From contig JASEIR010000037.1 of the NCBI GenBank assembly GCA_030017355.1, positions 1 through 15,046 on the forward strand: a stretch of 15,046 bases of DNA, in the 5' to 3' direction. This DNA is from Actinomycetota bacterium. GTDB taxonomy: Bacteria > Actinomycetota > Aquicultoria > Aquicultorales > Aquicultoraceae. The notes under the pieces are model-generated. The model worked only from the letters and a program-made list of their open reading frames with translations, did no database searches and was not told where the DNA came from. The translations under genes were made by a program, and so were the position numbers. Positions 14,391-15,046 of this stretch are shown here, piece by piece. The stretch's first letter is position 1, and every line of letters starts with the position of its first letter.

Positions 14391-15046
14391 TTGAGCATAA
14401 AGCCAAAAGTACTAATTCTTCTGGCAGCAGGCATAAATAGAGACCAGGATGCAGAAGCAGCATTTACTTTAGCTGGTGCTGATGCTGAACGGGTCCATAT
14501 AAACGATATTATTGATGGAAGAAAACGTTTAAAAGATTACCAAATTCTAATGCTTCCTGGCGGCTTTTCCTTTGGTGACGATATTGCCTCTGGAAAAGTC
14601 CTTGCAAATAAACTTAAATACAAATTAAAAGATGACCTTTTGCAGTTTATCGAAGATGGAAAGCTAATCCTTGGCGTTTGTAATGGCTTTCAGGTTATGG
14701 TAAAGCTGGGGATACTTCCTGGCTTTGATAAAAACTACATGCGCCAAGATGTAACACTTTCTTACAATGACTCAGGAAAATTTGAGGACCGCTGGGTTTA
14801 TCTAAAAGTAAACACCAACTCCAGCTGCATATTTACAAAAGGAATCGAAAAACTAATCTATGTTCCAATCTGCCACGGCGAAGGAAAATTCATCCCTAAA
14901 GATGGAAAGACGTTAGAGCGTCTAAAAGAGAACAACCAGGTTGTTGTCCAATACGTAGATGAAAATGGCAATCCTGGCCCCTACCCCATAAACCCAAACG
15001 GCTCAGTAGAACATATTGCTGGCATCTGCGACGAGACAGGAAGAAT
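14391..15046 (+). CDS. purQ: Phosphoribosylformylglycinamidine synthase glutaminase subunit (partial, 3' end missing)
   Basis: Class I glutamine amidotransferase that releases ammonia for PurL, acting as its complex partner in the cytosol. The visible 218 residues begin MSIKPKVLILLAAGINRDQD and include LPGGFSFGDD (55-64), the nucleophile elbow GVCNGFQ with catalytic Cys97, and CHGEGKF with His162. The frame stops at the window edge after IAGICDETGR, just before the position where the family has its MPHPE motif, so the catalytic His and Glu are not visible. The insertions and spacing resemble the longer PurQ form (about 260-270 residues) that accompanies large PurL proteins. The start is TTG at 14391: the preceding in-frame codon set is closed by TGA at 14382-14384, and GGTGAT (14380-14385) is a well-placed ribosome site. 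Confidence 0.93.
   Translation, partial: MSIKPKVLILLAAGINRDQDAEAAFTLAGADAERVHINDIIDGRKRLKDYQILMLPGGFSFGDDIASGKVLANKLKYKLKDDLLQFIEDGKLILGVCNGFQVMVKLGILPGFDKNYMRQDVTLSYNDSGKFEDRWVYLKVNTNSSCIFTKGIEKLIYVPICHGEGKFIPKDGKTLERLKENNQVVVQYVDENGNPGPYPINPNGSVEHIAGICDETGR

Overview
This is a bacterial chromosome segment dominated by de novo purine nucleotide biosynthesis genes. The strand is moderately AT-rich by eye, genes are tightly packed, Shine-Dalgarno sites are strong (AGGAGG-like), and TTG or GTG starts are frequent (ABC ATPase, purD, purC, purQ). Taxonomy cannot be fixed from the sequence. The large PurL carrying its own PurS-like domains plus a separate long PurQ, the COG2509-type flavoprotein and the polytopic GT-C/YfhO-like membrane protein would fit an uncultivated deep-branching Actinobacteriota, Firmicutes or deltaproteobacterial-type lineage. 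That placement is inference.

Layout. The left edge (1-160, minus) is an open frame that may be the start of an unrecognised gene running off the window. A 290-base gap with a good candidate promoter leads to a two-gene ABC-2 exporter operon (451-2491, plus). A 276-base gap with a second candidate promoter and several small palindromes precedes a COG2509-type FAD-dependent dehydrogenase (2768-4153), whose stop codon overlaps the start of purA (4153-5475). On the minus strand, a 747-residue membrane protein (5359-7602) converges on purA and overlaps its last 117 bases. It diverges from purD (7837-9108) across a 234-base gap that holds an 18-bp palindrome, a tandem 15-bp repeat and a candidate purD promoter. 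A promoter with a 16-bp perfect palindrome in its spacer lies at the purD stop. It is followed by purB, purC, purL and purQ (9202 to the right edge, all plus).

How the genes work together. PurD makes GAR from phosphoribosylamine. PurL plus PurQ converts FGAR to FGAM, with PurQ supplying ammonia from glutamine. PurC makes SAICAR. PurB cleaves SAICAR to AICAR and adenylosuccinate to AMP. PurA makes adenylosuccinate from IMP. There is no stand-alone purS; its role is evidently taken by two tandem PurS-like domains at the N-terminus of PurL. purF, purM, purN/T, purE/K and purH are not in the window and probably lie beyond the right edge or elsewhere.

No rRNA, tRNA, CRISPR array, insertion sequence or prophage was seen. 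Most of the window is ordinary housekeeping DNA. The items that merit a second look are the PurS-PurS-PurL architecture, a 25-codon tandem-repeat insertion near the PurL C-terminus, the palindromic operator-like site before purB, the long antisense overlap at the purA 3' end, the Cys-rich motif in the flavoprotein, and the structured non-coding gaps.
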